Below, one piece after another: positions 1 through 6,609 of a stretch of 14,139 nt of DNA. Source of the DNA: CAIYXB01 sp038146805 (GTDB lineage Bacteria > Cyanobacteriota > Vampirovibrionia > LMEP-6097); assembly GCA_038146805.1 (NCBI GenBank), contig JAYQSH010000001.1, positions 1 to 14,139 of the forward strand, written 5' to 3'. The notes beneath the pieces were generated by a model. The model worked only from the letters and a program-made list of their open reading frames with translations. It did not search any database and was not told where the DNA came from. The position numbers and the translations under genes were made by a program. How positions within the stretch are numbered: position 1 is the stretch's first letter; each line of letters begins with the position of its first letter.

Positions 1-2
1 CA

Positions 3-587
3 ACTGCAAATGTGAATGGTGCTGATGCTTATTTCACTGGCACTTTACAGGCTCCTACTATCAATGGCACAACAACTGTTATTTCTCAGTTATTTAATGG
101 CGGTAAGTTTAATGGCGATGAAGCAAATATTACAAACACTGTCACTGCTGGTGCATTTACAACAACAGGGGATACAAACACTGCTAAATTAATCGCAACT
201 GCAAACGTTAATGGTACTGATGCTACATTTACTGGAAATATTTCAGTTGGAAAAACTTTAGTCTACGACGAAGAAGTAAATAATGGTACTTCAACCTCAT
301 CAAAAGATATTGATTGGACGGCAGGAAATAGACAAACGATTACATTAGGAGTCGCAACAACAACATTAACCTTCACAAACCCTGCAAGCACAGCTAATCT
401 AATACTGAGAATAGTGCAAGATGGTTTTGGCTCAAGAGTTATAACATGGCCAGCTAGCATTAAATGGCCGAGTGCAACAGCTCCAACATTATCAACAACA
501 GCAAGCTCTGAAGATATAGTTACTTGTTATTACAGTGGCACAGCTTATTACTGTAATGCATCTTTAGATTTCGCAGTTGTGCCGTAG
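3..587 (+). CDS. C-terminal part of a phage-tail-fibre-like / repeat-containing surface protein (5' partial)
   Basis: The reading frame is open to the left edge, so the true start lies outside the window and the GTG at 12 is not a credible start. The first roughly 85 residues are Gly/Thr/Asn-rich and contain a repeat: a segment resembling TANVNGxDAxFTG occurs near base 3 and again near base 198, about 65 codons apart. The last roughly 100 residues (from LVYDEEVNNG) resemble a beta-rich C-terminal domain seen in phage tail fibres and adhesin-like proteins. Its recognisable pieces are LRIVQDGFGSRVITWPASIK, the WPSATAPTL segment and the final YYSGTAYYC. I infer an extracellular or virion-surface fibre role. 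No signal peptide can be judged because the N-terminus is missing. The gene ends about 35 bp before the left end of IS copy A and is not itself cut by it. Confidence 0.7.
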   Translation, partial: TANVNGADAYFTGTLQAPTINGTTTVISQLFNGGKFNGDEANITNTVTAGAFTTTGDTNTAKLIATANVNGTDATFTGNISVGKTLVYDEEVNNGTSTSSKDIDWTAGNRQTITLGVATTTLTFTNPASTANLILRIVQDGFGSRVITWPASIKWPSATAPTLSTTASSEDIVTCYYSGTAYYCNASLDFAVVP

Positions 588-590
588 AAC

Positions 591-609
591 CTTGAGTCAA
601 GTTTTTTTT
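591..609 (+). terminator. weak candidate Rho-independent terminator after the fibre gene
   Basis: A short CTTG-AGT-CAAG stem-loop lies directly after the stop codon and is followed by a run of eight T. The stem is only 4 bp, so this is marginal. Position and the T-run are the main support. Confidence 0.35.
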
Positions 610-621
610 GGCTTTGTGTAA

Positions 622-1782
622 TGATCCCCTCTTGATATATTAAACAAGTAAGTCTAAGGAGGATTGCAATGAAAGGTGTAAAAGTAAGCGAAGAGAATTG
701 GTCTGACATATTAAAGCGAGTCAAAGATGGTGAGAGAGTAACAGAAGTAGCAGCAGAGTTTGGTATTAGTACTAAAACTATTTACAACAGGCTAAGCTCA
801 AAAACAAATACTGACAGCTCAGCACTTGAAATGAGTCGCTTAAGACGAGAAAACAAAGCTCTAAAAGAGCTTGTTGGCAAAATTACTCTTGATCTTAGCA
901 AGAAAAAAAAAGAGATTTAGTTGAAAAATATTTATGTAAAACTTTAAACAAAACTTTTTAACAGAGCTAGTACAAATTTCAAGATCAAGCATCTACTATG
1001 ATCACAAACTTCCAGCAAGAGATTTAGAATTTTTCTCCACCGTTGTCACAGTAATGAAACAAGATCCAGCTTATGGAACTGAAAGAATAGCTTTAAATCT
1101 AAGTGTTAGTAAGCAAAAGTTCATAGGATAAAACAGAAATTTAATCTTTATCCAATTAAATCAAAACGAAAACCAAAGAAGAAAAGAGATTTAGGCAAGG
1201 ATCATAGTTCTCACTCAAATTTAATCAAAGACCTTACTGTAATTGCTCCAAGAACTGTTTACGCAAGTGATTTTACTTACATACCATTTGAAGGAAAATG
1301 TGTTTACTTAGCAACAGTCATAGAGCTTTTTACACGAGACATAGTTGGCTGGCAGGTATCCAGAAGGCACACAGCAAGCATGATTAAAGAGGCTCTACTT
1401 GATTCAATACAACGTACTGGTCAAACTCCAGATTTGATTCATTAAGATCAAGGCATTGAGTACAAATTAAATACAAATCAAAAGAGTATCAAAACTTTTT
1501 AAAAGCAAATCAGATCAAATGTTCAATGAGCTCAAAAGCTTCACCATGGCAAAATGGTTTTCAAGAATCTTTTTATGGCAGCTTTAAAGAGGAACTTGAT
1601 AGTACAAAAGAATTTGAAAATCTTGGTGAGTTAATTGAAGCTATTCATCAAACTATTAACTATTACAACAAAGATAGAATTCATACTGTTTTAAAAACAT
1701 CACCTGCTAAGTTTTTTCAAAATCATCAGAAGTTAAAAATGCAAGCTTAGAAATTGTTGTTTTGAAAAGTTAGGGGTTGACA
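622..1782 (+). mobile_element. IS3-family element, decayed copy A
   Basis: The element runs from TGATCCCCTCTTG to GTTAGGGGTTGACA, giving the TG...CA termini typical of IS3. The ends share only a short imperfect inverted repeat (ATCCCCT against AACCCCT). It is about 1161 bp and is nearly identical to 7751-8913. The left flank is unique sequence after the fibre gene. The right flank is an internal ISL3 fragment, so no target duplication can be paired across it. The transposase is broken, so this copy is probably not autonomous. Confidence 0.75.
669..1750 (+). pseudogene. IS3-family transposase, frameshifted (copy A)
   Basis: DDE integrase-type transposase remnant. A strong AAGGAGGA Shine-Dalgarno ends about 5 bp before the ATG. 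The first 83 codons give a helix-turn-helix (VTEVAAEFGISTKTIYNRL) and a leucine-zipper-like coiled coil, the usual OrfA parts. The frame is then lost. Relative to copy B, the A-run at 903-911 has two extra bases, the T-run at 955-959 lacks one, and an A is missing near 1120. A TCA-to-TAA change puts a stop at 1443-1445, just before the second catalytic Asp codon. An 11-bp tandem duplication at 1461-1482 shifts the frame again. The last open piece (1526-1750) holds the catalytic Glu in NGFQESFYGSFKEEL and the usual C-terminal TINYYNKDRIH motif. It is nonfunctional as read. Confidence 0.85.
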
Positions 1783-1903
1783 GATATGCAAGGAAAGTGA
1801 TTGGCTATTTTAATACTCTTACTCATTTTTTAAACAAGTCAAAATTCAAGCCTCTGATGTCATTAGCAAAGACTTTAGAGAATTGGCAGGAGGAGATATT
1901 GAG
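1783..1903 (+). mobile_element. internal fragment of an ISL3-family transposase gene
   Basis: These 121 bp match bases 2921-3041 inside the intact ISL3 transposase gene of this window, coding from around RYARKVIGYF to EEILR. They lie between the right end of IS copy A and the left end of the complete ISL3 element. I infer that an older ISL3 copy was hit by both elements and is otherwise lost here. The same fragment sits at 8914-9034. Confidence 0.8.
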
Positions 1904-1945
1904 GGCTCTACCTCAAATTTGTGTAAAATAGGGAACTAAAAAAAT

Positions 1946-1990
1946 AAGTGAAACTCTTTTATTAATTGAGATACAGAAGGAGTTTCACTT
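1946..1990 (+). promoter_or_regulatory. hairpin burying the ISL3 transposase ribosome-binding site
   Basis: AAGTGAAACTC (1946-1956) pairs perfectly with GAGTTTCACTT (1980-1990), which ends directly before the ATG. Further A-U and G-U pairs can extend the stem inward over the AAGGAG Shine-Dalgarno (1977-1982). In a transcript reading in from outside, this would block translation. Such protection against impinging transcription is known for other IS elements such as IS10 and IS50; its operation here is inference. GAGTTTCACTT also recurs after the stop codon at the right end. Confidence 0.55.
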
Positions 1991-3175
1991 ATGAAAAAGT
2001 ATAGTTCAAAATTAATAAATTTACCAGGGTATGTCATTACAAATGATTCAATTGATGGATATCGGCTCAATTTTGACGTAAAAATCAAGCAAAAGCATGG
2101 TTTTTGCCCTAAATGTAGGGCTAAAACTAAGACTGTCTATGAAACTAGAATTAGAAAAATAAACCATAACTTTTGGGATCATAGACCCTGCAAATTAAAA
2201 GTTTTGGTTAGAAAATTTCGCTGCAAAAACTGTAAAACAAGATTTTGGGAACAACTACCAGGTCTTAAAAAATACGCAAGAAGAACAGAAGCTTTTAAAA
2301 GACAAATAGCAAAGGAAGCTCTTGCTGGTGTTAATAATAAATCAGTTTCTAGAAAATATAATGTTGGGCAAGCAACTGTTCAAAGAGATGTTAATCACTA
2401 CACTGACCTTGAACTAAGAAAAAAATCTGATGTACTTGCTCCTAGAATCCTTGGCATCGATGAACACTTCTTCACGAAGAAGCTAGGCTACGTTACTACA
2501 CTCTGTGACCTTCAAAGAAGAAAAGTATTTGATATTGTTCAAGGACGCTCGGAACAAGCCCTAGAAGGCTATCTGAGACGATTGAAATATAGAGATAGAA
2601 CTGATTACGTAGTAATGGATCTTTCCTCAAGTTACCGCTCAATTGTTCAAAAATACTTCCCTAATGCTCAAATAATTACTGATAGATTTCATGTAATTAG
2701 ATTAGTAATTTTAAGATTTCTTGCAACCTGGAAACTCTTAGACTCCAAAGGAAGAGACAACAGAGGCTTACTCTCACTCTTTAGAAGACACCCTTCTAAA
2801 TTAACTGAAGAACAACACAAAAAACTTCACCGCTATCTTCAGTCAAAACCTGGTCTAGAAGCTTTGTATAAGTTTAAAAATAGATTTGTAAAGCTCTTGA
2901 ATTTAAAAGAAATGAAGTTTAGATATGCAAGGAAAGTGATTGGCTATTTTAATACTCTTACTCACTTTTTAAACAAGTCAAAATTCAAGCCTCTGATGTC
3001 ATTAGCAAAGACTTTAGAGAATTGGCAGGAGGAGATATTGAGGATGATGAGATATACTAAATCCAACGGAATTACAGAAGGATTTCACAACAAAATGAAG
3101 CGAATCGTCAGAATCGCTTACGGATTTAGAAACTTTAAAAATTACAGACAGAGGGTTTTGTTACAATGCGGATAA
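1991..3175 (+). CDS. ISL3-family transposase (intact)
   Basis: A 394-aa DDE transposase, close to the usual ISL3 length. An N-terminal zinc-binding module is visible as CPKC (C39, C42) and CKNC (C78, C81). A helix-turn-helix-like stretch follows (NNKSVSRKYNVGQATVQ, about 115-131). The DDE core includes GIDEHF (D157), VVMDLSSSY (D210), DRFHV (D231) and TEGFHNKMK (E363), all characteristic of the family. The Shine-Dalgarno AAGGAG precedes the ATG at normal spacing but is partly inside a hairpin. This is the only uninterrupted ISL3 transposase of the three copies here and could act in trans on the broken ones. No frame lesion is visible. Confidence 0.93.
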   Translation: MKKYSSKLINLPGYVITNDSIDGYRLNFDVKIKQKHGFCPKCRAKTKTVYETRIRKINHNFWDHRPCKLKVLVRKFRCKNCKTRFWEQLPGLKKYARRTEAFKRQIAKEALAGVNNKSVSRKYNVGQATVQRDVNHYTDLELRKKSDVLAPRILGIDEHFFTKKLGYVTTLCDLQRRKVFDIVQGRSEQALEGYLRRLKYRDRTDYVVMDLSSSYRSIVQKYFPNAQIITDRFHVIRLVILRFLATWKLLDSKGRDNRGLLSLFRRHPSKLTEEQHKKLHRYLQSKPGLEALYKFKNRFVKLLNLKEMKFRYARKVIGYFNTLTHFLNKSKFKPLMSLAKTLENWQEEILRMMRYTKSNGITEGFHNKMKRIVRIAYGFRNFKNYRQRVLLQCG

Positions 3176-3243
3176 ACGGAAGAGTTTCACTTCCTAAAAT
3201 TACACAAAATTGGTGTACATCCGGATTCTGTGCCCCTTCGTGC

Positions 3244-3350
3244 CACGATTCGTAGATTGACTGGACCTTGGTGACGCAGGTTCATTCTTCAAACACTACT
3301 AAAAAATAAAAGACACCCTGTCCGGGTGTCTTTTATTTTTTTTATGGCAG
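3244..3350. repeat. 107-bp direct repeat after the ISL3 element (copy 1)
   Basis: This is nearly identical to 12997-13103. It runs from CACGATTCGTAGATTGAC through the strong terminator hairpin to ATGGCAG. No gene is recognised; all forward frames are short. In the second copy the shared sequence ends inside the 3' end of a tRNA-Arg gene, whereas here it runs into an inverted-repeat arm. Twenty-one bp (3223-3243) between the ISL3 end and this repeat are absent from the second copy. Confidence 0.8.
3306..3336. terminator. strong bidirectional Rho-independent terminator
   Basis: A perfect 13-bp stem (ATAAAAGACACCC with GGGTGTCTTTTAT) closes a TGTCC loop. It has T-rich sequence on the right and A-rich sequence on the left, so it can work on both strands. 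It is duplicated at about 13060-13090. Confidence 0.85.
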
Positions 3351-3390
3351 CGGGTATTGGCTTTGGCACGGACTGAGTTGGGGCGCCGCT
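3344..3390. repeat. left arm of a 47-bp inverted repeat flanking the IS5 element
   Basis: The arm is the reverse complement of 4647-4694 apart from one extra C in a C-run on the right. It starts ATGGCAGCGGGTATTGG and ends GGCGCCGCT. Before the IS5 insertion the two arms would have been only about 84 bp apart, making one large palindrome. Weaker similarity continues inward for some bases. Confidence 0.85.
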
Positions 3391-3413
3391 CAGAAATCCT
3401 AATCCGAATTCTT

Positions 3414-3452
3414 GATATGGCTGGCTGAGCGTTAGCGAAGTCCAGCCATATC
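3414..3452. repeat. 11-bp-stem hairpin inside the inverted-repeat structure
   Basis: GATATGGCTGG (3414-3424) pairs perfectly with CCAGCCATATC (3442-3452) around a 17-nt loop. There is no T-run, so it does not look like a terminator. It lies between the left 47-bp arm and the left end of the IS5 element. Confidence 0.7.
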
Positions 3453-3458
3453 TATTAT

Positions 3459-4627
3459 GGATGCACTGAAAATTAAAGAATTTTCTTGTGAAGTAATAGA
3501 AATGCCTGTTTCTAGCTCTTTTAGCTACCTAAAACTTGCTTAATTTTGATATATTCCTTATTTTCAGGGCTTTTTAGATACACTACTCCCTAAAATCATG
3601 CAAAGTATGGTTCTGGTTCTAAGATCTTTCTAACTCTATGAAGATTGTAAAGTGTAGCTAGCATGAATATTTGAGCAGAATTTTTTATAATTCCAACATA
3701 ACGGGTTTTCCTAAATTTAAACCAATTCTTTATTGCGTTGAACGGATGTTCAACATAGGCTCTGACTGATGATAATTTTTTGTTACGTTTCTTTTGAGAG
3801 TTTGAAAGTTTTCTACCTCGTGCTGCTTTATCCAGGATTCCACAAAAAATTCCACTTCTTCGTAACTCTCGTTTCCGTTCCTGGCTGTAGTAACCTTTGT
3901 CCGCAAGAACCGCTTTTGCATAAGCTGGAAGCAGTAGGTCAAAGATGACAGTATCAGCAACTTTAGCTGTTGTTGTAACTATGTCAGCAATTAAGTTTGA
4001 GCCAAAATCTAAACCCATGTGAGCCTTGTAACCACGATACCAGGTTGATCCTTTTTTAGTGGAACTAGCATCTTTATCAACCCATTCTTTTTTACCATTG
4101 CTTTTATTTATTGGAGCTTCAATAATAGTTGCATCAATCAAAGCACCCTTTTTGACAAAACAACCTTGATCATTTAGATAGCGATTGACGATTTTGAACA
4201 GTTCTTCTTGTTTGTTGTTTTGTGTTAACCAAGCTCTAAATTTACAGAGACTTGTTTCATCAGGGGACGTTTCGTCTACGCCTAGCTGCATAAATTTACG
4301 AAATGAAAGACGATCATTAATTTGTTCTTCAGTATCATAATCACTCAAGCCATAGAAATCTTTCAGTAAAGACATACGAAACATAGTTTCAGGTCTGTAG
4401 CCTTTTCTGCCAAGATCGGAGTCCTTCCATTTCTTTAAAACCTTATTAATTCGGTACCAAGGTATAACTTTGTCTATTTCTTCAAGGAATTTAGCGGCTT
4501 TTGTTGGGTTTTTGCCTGTATTTACTATGTCTAAGAAGGTGCTTTGCATGTACTGATTTTAACATCAAACTCAATCATAGACTAGCTTTAAAGAGGAATT
4601 TATACGAAATTATTTTTCAGTGCATCC
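3459..4627 (-). mobile_element. IS5-family insertion sequence
   Basis: The element is about 1169 bp. Perfect 14-bp terminal inverted repeats GGATGCACTGAAAA lie at 3459-3472 and, inverted, at 4614-4627. TTAT flanks both ends (3455-3458 and 4628-4631), a 4-bp target duplication as expected for IS5. A single intact transposase gene on the minus strand fills most of it. The matching flanks and open gene suggest a fairly recent insertion. Confidence 0.88.
3596..4549 (-). CDS. IS5-family transposase
   Basis: A 317-aa DDE transposase of the IS4/IS5 fold and of usual family length. The N-terminal part (about 35-110) is the DUF772-like region, with KGYRPETMFRMSLLKDFYGL and SFRKFMQLG followed by DETSLCKFR. 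Catalytic residues fit D139 (ALIDATIIEAP), D217 (VLADKGYYSQ) and E267 (RAYVEHPFNAIK), the last with the usual downstream FRKTRYVG segment. WYRGYKAHMG (about 170-179) is the conserved KxH region. The ATG at 4549 lies about 65 bp inside the right terminal repeat; no clear Shine-Dalgarno is visible. The frame is intact and no missing motif is seen. Confidence 0.93.
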   Translation of the reverse strand: MQSTFLDIVNTGKNPTKAAKFLEEIDKVIPWYRINKVLKKWKDSDLGRKGYRPETMFRMSLLKDFYGLSDYDTEEQINDRLSFRKFMQLGVDETSPDETSLCKFRAWLTQNNKQEELFKIVNRYLNDQGCFVKKGALIDATIIEAPINKSNGKKEWVDKDASSTKKGSTWYRGYKAHMGLDFGSNLIADIVTTTAKVADTVIFDLLLPAYAKAVLADKGYYSQERKRELRRSGIFCGILDKAARGRKLSNSQKKRNKKLSSVRAYVEHPFNAIKNWFKFRKTRYVGIIKNSAQIFMLATLYNLHRVRKILEPEPYFA

Positions 4628-4646
4628 TTATAAGAAATCAGATTTC

Positions 4647-4694
4647 AGCGGCGCCCCCAACTCAGTCCGTGCCAAAGCCAATACCCGCTGCCAT
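4647..4694. repeat. right arm of the 47-bp inverted repeat
   Basis: This is the inverted partner of 3344-3390, with one additional C. It forms the left edge of the GC-rich structured block that follows and may therefore be an end of that element. Confidence 0.85.
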
Positions 4695-5100
4695 TCCCCA
4701 ATCACCCCAGATAAGTCGCCAGAGACCGCTAGGTCCCCAGCTACCGGCAGCTCGGCACTACGCTGCCTCGCTACCTGGCTCAGACTCTGCGCTGAGCCCT
4801 CAGCCCTCTGAGTGACCGCCTCGGCAGAGCAGTGGCTCTGACTCGGCTGGCTCGCAGTGAGCGCCGAGCTAAGGGTAAGTGGTTGAAACCCCAGACAAGT
4901 CTTGGGTTTCCTTCCTCTATCTAGCAAAGGCGTCTCAGGGCTGGTGAGTCAGGCTGGTAACGGATACTTCAGACTAGAAGTATCCTGTAATAGCTGAGAT
5001 TAGTTACCAGACTGACAAGCCCAGAGACACTTTGCGGATAAAAACTAAAGGGTCGCCAACGAGGAACGAAGTGACGAGGCGGCAGTCTCTACCCTTATGT
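4695..5100. other. GC-rich, gene-free block with a run of consecutive hairpins (possible structured RNA)
   Basis: No open frame here resembles a protein; the short frames are low-complexity. Hand count gives about 65% GC over 4701-4820. Successive stem-loops are visible: GGCAG/CTGCC (4746-4767), GGCTCAG/CTGAGCC (4777-4798), CTCAG/CTGAG (4799-4812), CAGAGC/GCTCTG (4825-4840), CTCGGC+GCTC/GAGC+GCCGAG (4842-4868), an imperfect GAAACCCC stem (4885-4910), a long hairpin (4932-5028), and AAGGGT-CGCC/GGCG-ACCCTT (5048-5096). Such density suggests a noncoding RNA or a palindromic mobile element. The strand is undetermined and no known family is recognised. Confidence 0.5.
4932..5028. repeat. about 97-nt imperfect hairpin
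   Basis: The outer arms run from GTCTC (4932) to CTGGTAAC (4961), and from GTTACCAG (about 5003) to GAGAC (5028). They pair in blocks: GTCTC/GAGAC, GGGCT/AGCCC, GTCAG/CTGAC and CTGGTAAC/GTTACCAG. Inside is a perfect 9-bp stem GGATACTTC (4962-4970) with GAAGTATCC (4977-4985). No T-run follows. Confidence 0.75.
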
Positions 5101-5189
5101 CTTGGGATTAATTTTTTGTTCTAAAATTCAAAAAGGGTGAGTTTCTGCTCTCATTCATTACGATTATGATTTAATTCATTGCGCTTAGG

Positions 5190-5237
5190 GTCTCTAACAA
5201 TGAGAATCTAAAGCCATTCATTGGCTTTATGAGAGAC
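5190..5237. repeat. two-level stem-loop
   Basis: The outer stem is GTCTCT (5190-5195) with AGAGAC (5232-5237). The inner stem is AAAGCCA (5210-5216) with TGGCTTT (5222-5228). It lies just upstream of the 21-bp tandem repeat. Function unknown. Confidence 0.5.
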
Positions 5238-5239
5238 TT

Positions 5240-5367
5240 ACAATGCACTTTTACTTTATTACAATACGTTTCTGAGGTCATACAATGCGATTCTACACTC
5301 ATACATTATGCTTCTGAACTCATACATATCCATTCTCAATAGCTTACAAAGCCTTTTGAATTTCATT
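5240..5367. repeat. degenerate 21-22-bp tandem repeat, six units
   Basis: Units begin at 5240, 5261, 5282, 5303, 5324 and 5346. Most begin ACA, have a central TTCT-like core and end in CATT, TCAT or a similar T-rich end; unit 3 reads ACAATGCGATTCTACACTCAT. A related 21-mer occurs alone at 5160-5180, and looser relatives extend to about 5430. The spacing is regular (21, 21, 21, 21, 22, 22), but the units are too diverged and lack the spacer pattern for CRISPR. No coding frame explains it. Confidence 0.55.
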
Positions 5368-5489
5368 CCTTGAGCATTGAAAGTTGTTCATCATGATTCT
5401 ATTTTGATTCAATGAGCTTGCAAAGTCATTCATTAACAAACTTAAAAGCATGCGTTGTGGAAGAAGACGGCGAAGCTGGCTTCTGAAAC

Positions 5490-5514
5490 CCGATCAAGAC
5501 CTAGGCTTGATCGG
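5490..5514 (-). terminator. stem-loop overlapping the stop of the 222-aa gene
   Basis: CCGATCAAG (5490-5498) pairs perfectly with CTTGATCGG (5506-5514), and the TAG stop of the minus-strand gene lies in the loop. No good T-run follows on the minus strand, so termination is only possible. Confidence 0.35.
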
Positions 5515-6169
5515 CTAACTTTTCAAGCGACGATTCCCAAGCGAGAATAACACCATTTATTGTTGAAATTATTTCATTTCTATTTTGTTCGGGCATACGC
5601 ATTAGACTTGTTTTGAACTTGCTAGCTAACGTCGGTAGCGAACCAGCACTAATTTCATCTGAATGTTTGTATTCTTCAAAATCTTTTACTCCAAAAACGT
5701 CTCTTAAAATAAAATATCTGAGATTTAAAACACTAAGGTTTAAATTTTTTGCATCATTATCCACTGTTCGATGTGCTCTCTTTGCAGCGGAAAATAATGA
5801 TTCAAAATTGAACTCTTCACTTGATTCATCAAAAAATTCTATAAATGATTTTGCTAGATTAGAATCTTTTTTCATCAAGTTAGAGACTAATGAAGGATCA
5901 CCACTTGACACTAGTCTACGAGCTTCTTCTCTACGAGTTTCCTGTGCGGTTGAGGAAAAAATTTTCTCAGTAGCACCTACAAAATCTGAAAAGAAAGTAC
6001 GTAAACTATTTGTAGATCCAGGAGTCTCATCACAGATTTTTAAAAGGTGTTCAAAAAAATCTAGTAAGGGTTTTAATTTTTGAAAATCACAACACTTTGC
6101 CAGTGCTCCAGAAGCTACATTTGCAAGGGCCATATGTTCAATTAATTGAGGCGATAACACGTAATACAT
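5501..6169 (-). CDS. hypothetical protein, predicted helical and soluble
   Basis: The product is 222 aa and I recognise no family. It is rich in Leu, Ser, Glu, Lys and Phe, with many amphipathic-helix-like stretches (for example LLDFFEHLLKI near 35-45 and SLVSNLMKKDSNLAKSFIEF near 93-112). There is no signal peptide or convincing membrane segment. The ATG at 6169 gives the longest frame; an internal ATG at residue 13 is an alternative, and no strong Shine-Dalgarno decides between them. The gene is divergent from the 82-aa gene across about 165 bp of AT-rich sequence. Its base composition is as AT-rich as its neighbours. The antisense frame over the same DNA is a shadow. Good coding continuity makes a real gene likely. 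Confidence 0.65.
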   Translation of the reverse strand: MYYVLSPQLIEHMALANVASGALAKCCDFQKLKPLLDFFEHLLKICDETPGSTNSLRTFFSDFVGATEKIFSSTAQETRREEARRLVSSGDPSLVSNLMKKDSNLAKSFIEFFDESSEEFNFESLFSAAKRAHRTVDNDAKNLNLSVLNLRYFILRDVFGVKDFEEYKHSDEISAGSLPTLASKFKTSLMRMPEQNRNEIISTINGVILAWESSLEKLADQA

Positions 6170-6333
6170 AATAACAGGTATTAACCATATTATTCAATAG
6201 GTGTAAACCCTGTGATAATGATCCTTTTTTCAAAGCACTAAGCTAATAAAATTTAAATTGAACACAATCAACAAAGTGGTTTACCAGTCTTTGATTGAAT
6301 TTAAAAGTATTGTTTTATATAAGTGCTTTTGAT

Positions 6334-6582
6334 ATGATATTCTCATTGACTGGCATTCAGACTAATAATAAGAACATTACAAGTAGGCAAACATCTACAC
6401 CTGTTTCTACTGCTGCACCTAAACAGAGCTTTTCACAAGACTCCAACAGAGCTATTGGCAATGAACTAAGCCAAAGAAAAGAAGCTATTTCTTTATTTAG
6501 TCAAGTTTTAGCTCCTGTTGCGTTAGCCTTGTCTTCAGTTGCATTACTCTTTACAACCTTGAAAACAAACCCAAAGGTTTGA
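6334..6582 (+). CDS. small protein with a C-terminal hydrophobic segment, unknown function
   Basis: The ATG at 6334 gives 82 aa; a TTG 39 bp upstream would add 13 residues but is less likely. The N-terminal half is polar and rich in Thr, Asn, Gln and Ser (ITSRQTSTPVSTAAPKQSF). Residues about 53-75 (SLFSQVLAPVALALSSVALL) form a hydrophobic helix close to the C-terminus, followed by LFTTLKTNPKV. This layout suggests a tail-anchored membrane protein, but I know no named family that fits. It is convergent with the kinase-like gene, whose end is 27 bp away. No clear Shine-Dalgarno is visible. Confidence 0.5.
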   Translation: MIFSLTGIQTNNKNITSRQTSTPVSTAAPKQSFSQDSNRAIGNELSQRKEAISLFSQVLAPVALALSSVALLFTTLKTNPKV

Positions 6583-6609
6583 CAGCATAAAAACAATTTT
6601 AGGTTAATG

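Larger units (their letters stand above)
1904..3222 (+). mobile_element. ISL3-family insertion sequence, copy 1 (complete)
   Basis: The element is about 1319 bp with imperfect terminal inverted repeats. The left end begins GGCTCTACCTCAAATTTGTG and the reverse complement of the right end begins GGATGTACACCAATTTTGTG; 23 of the first 32 positions match by my count. It contains one intact transposase gene. The 8-bp flanks (ATATTGAG left, GGATTCTG right) do not match, so the expected ISL3 8-bp target duplication is absent and one flank has probably been replaced by rearrangement. Of the three ISL3 copies in the window, this is the only one with an uninterrupted gene. Confidence 0.88.

Noticed and set aside
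263..460. Minus-strand frame inside the fibre gene
   Set aside because: It is antisense to a clear protein-like frame and has no supporting signal.
4501..4927. Open frames on both strands over the GC-rich block (63 to 104 aa)
   Set aside because: They are low-complexity, overlap one another on opposite strands, start inside an IS end or inverted-repeat arm, and are explained by high GC and hairpins.
5150..5440. CRISPR array
   Set aside because: Units are directly adjacent, degenerate and without unique spacers. No cas gene is in the window.
5613..6083. A 156-aa frame antisense to the 222-aa gene
   Set aside because: It lies entirely opposite a better frame and shows no motif, so it is a shadow.
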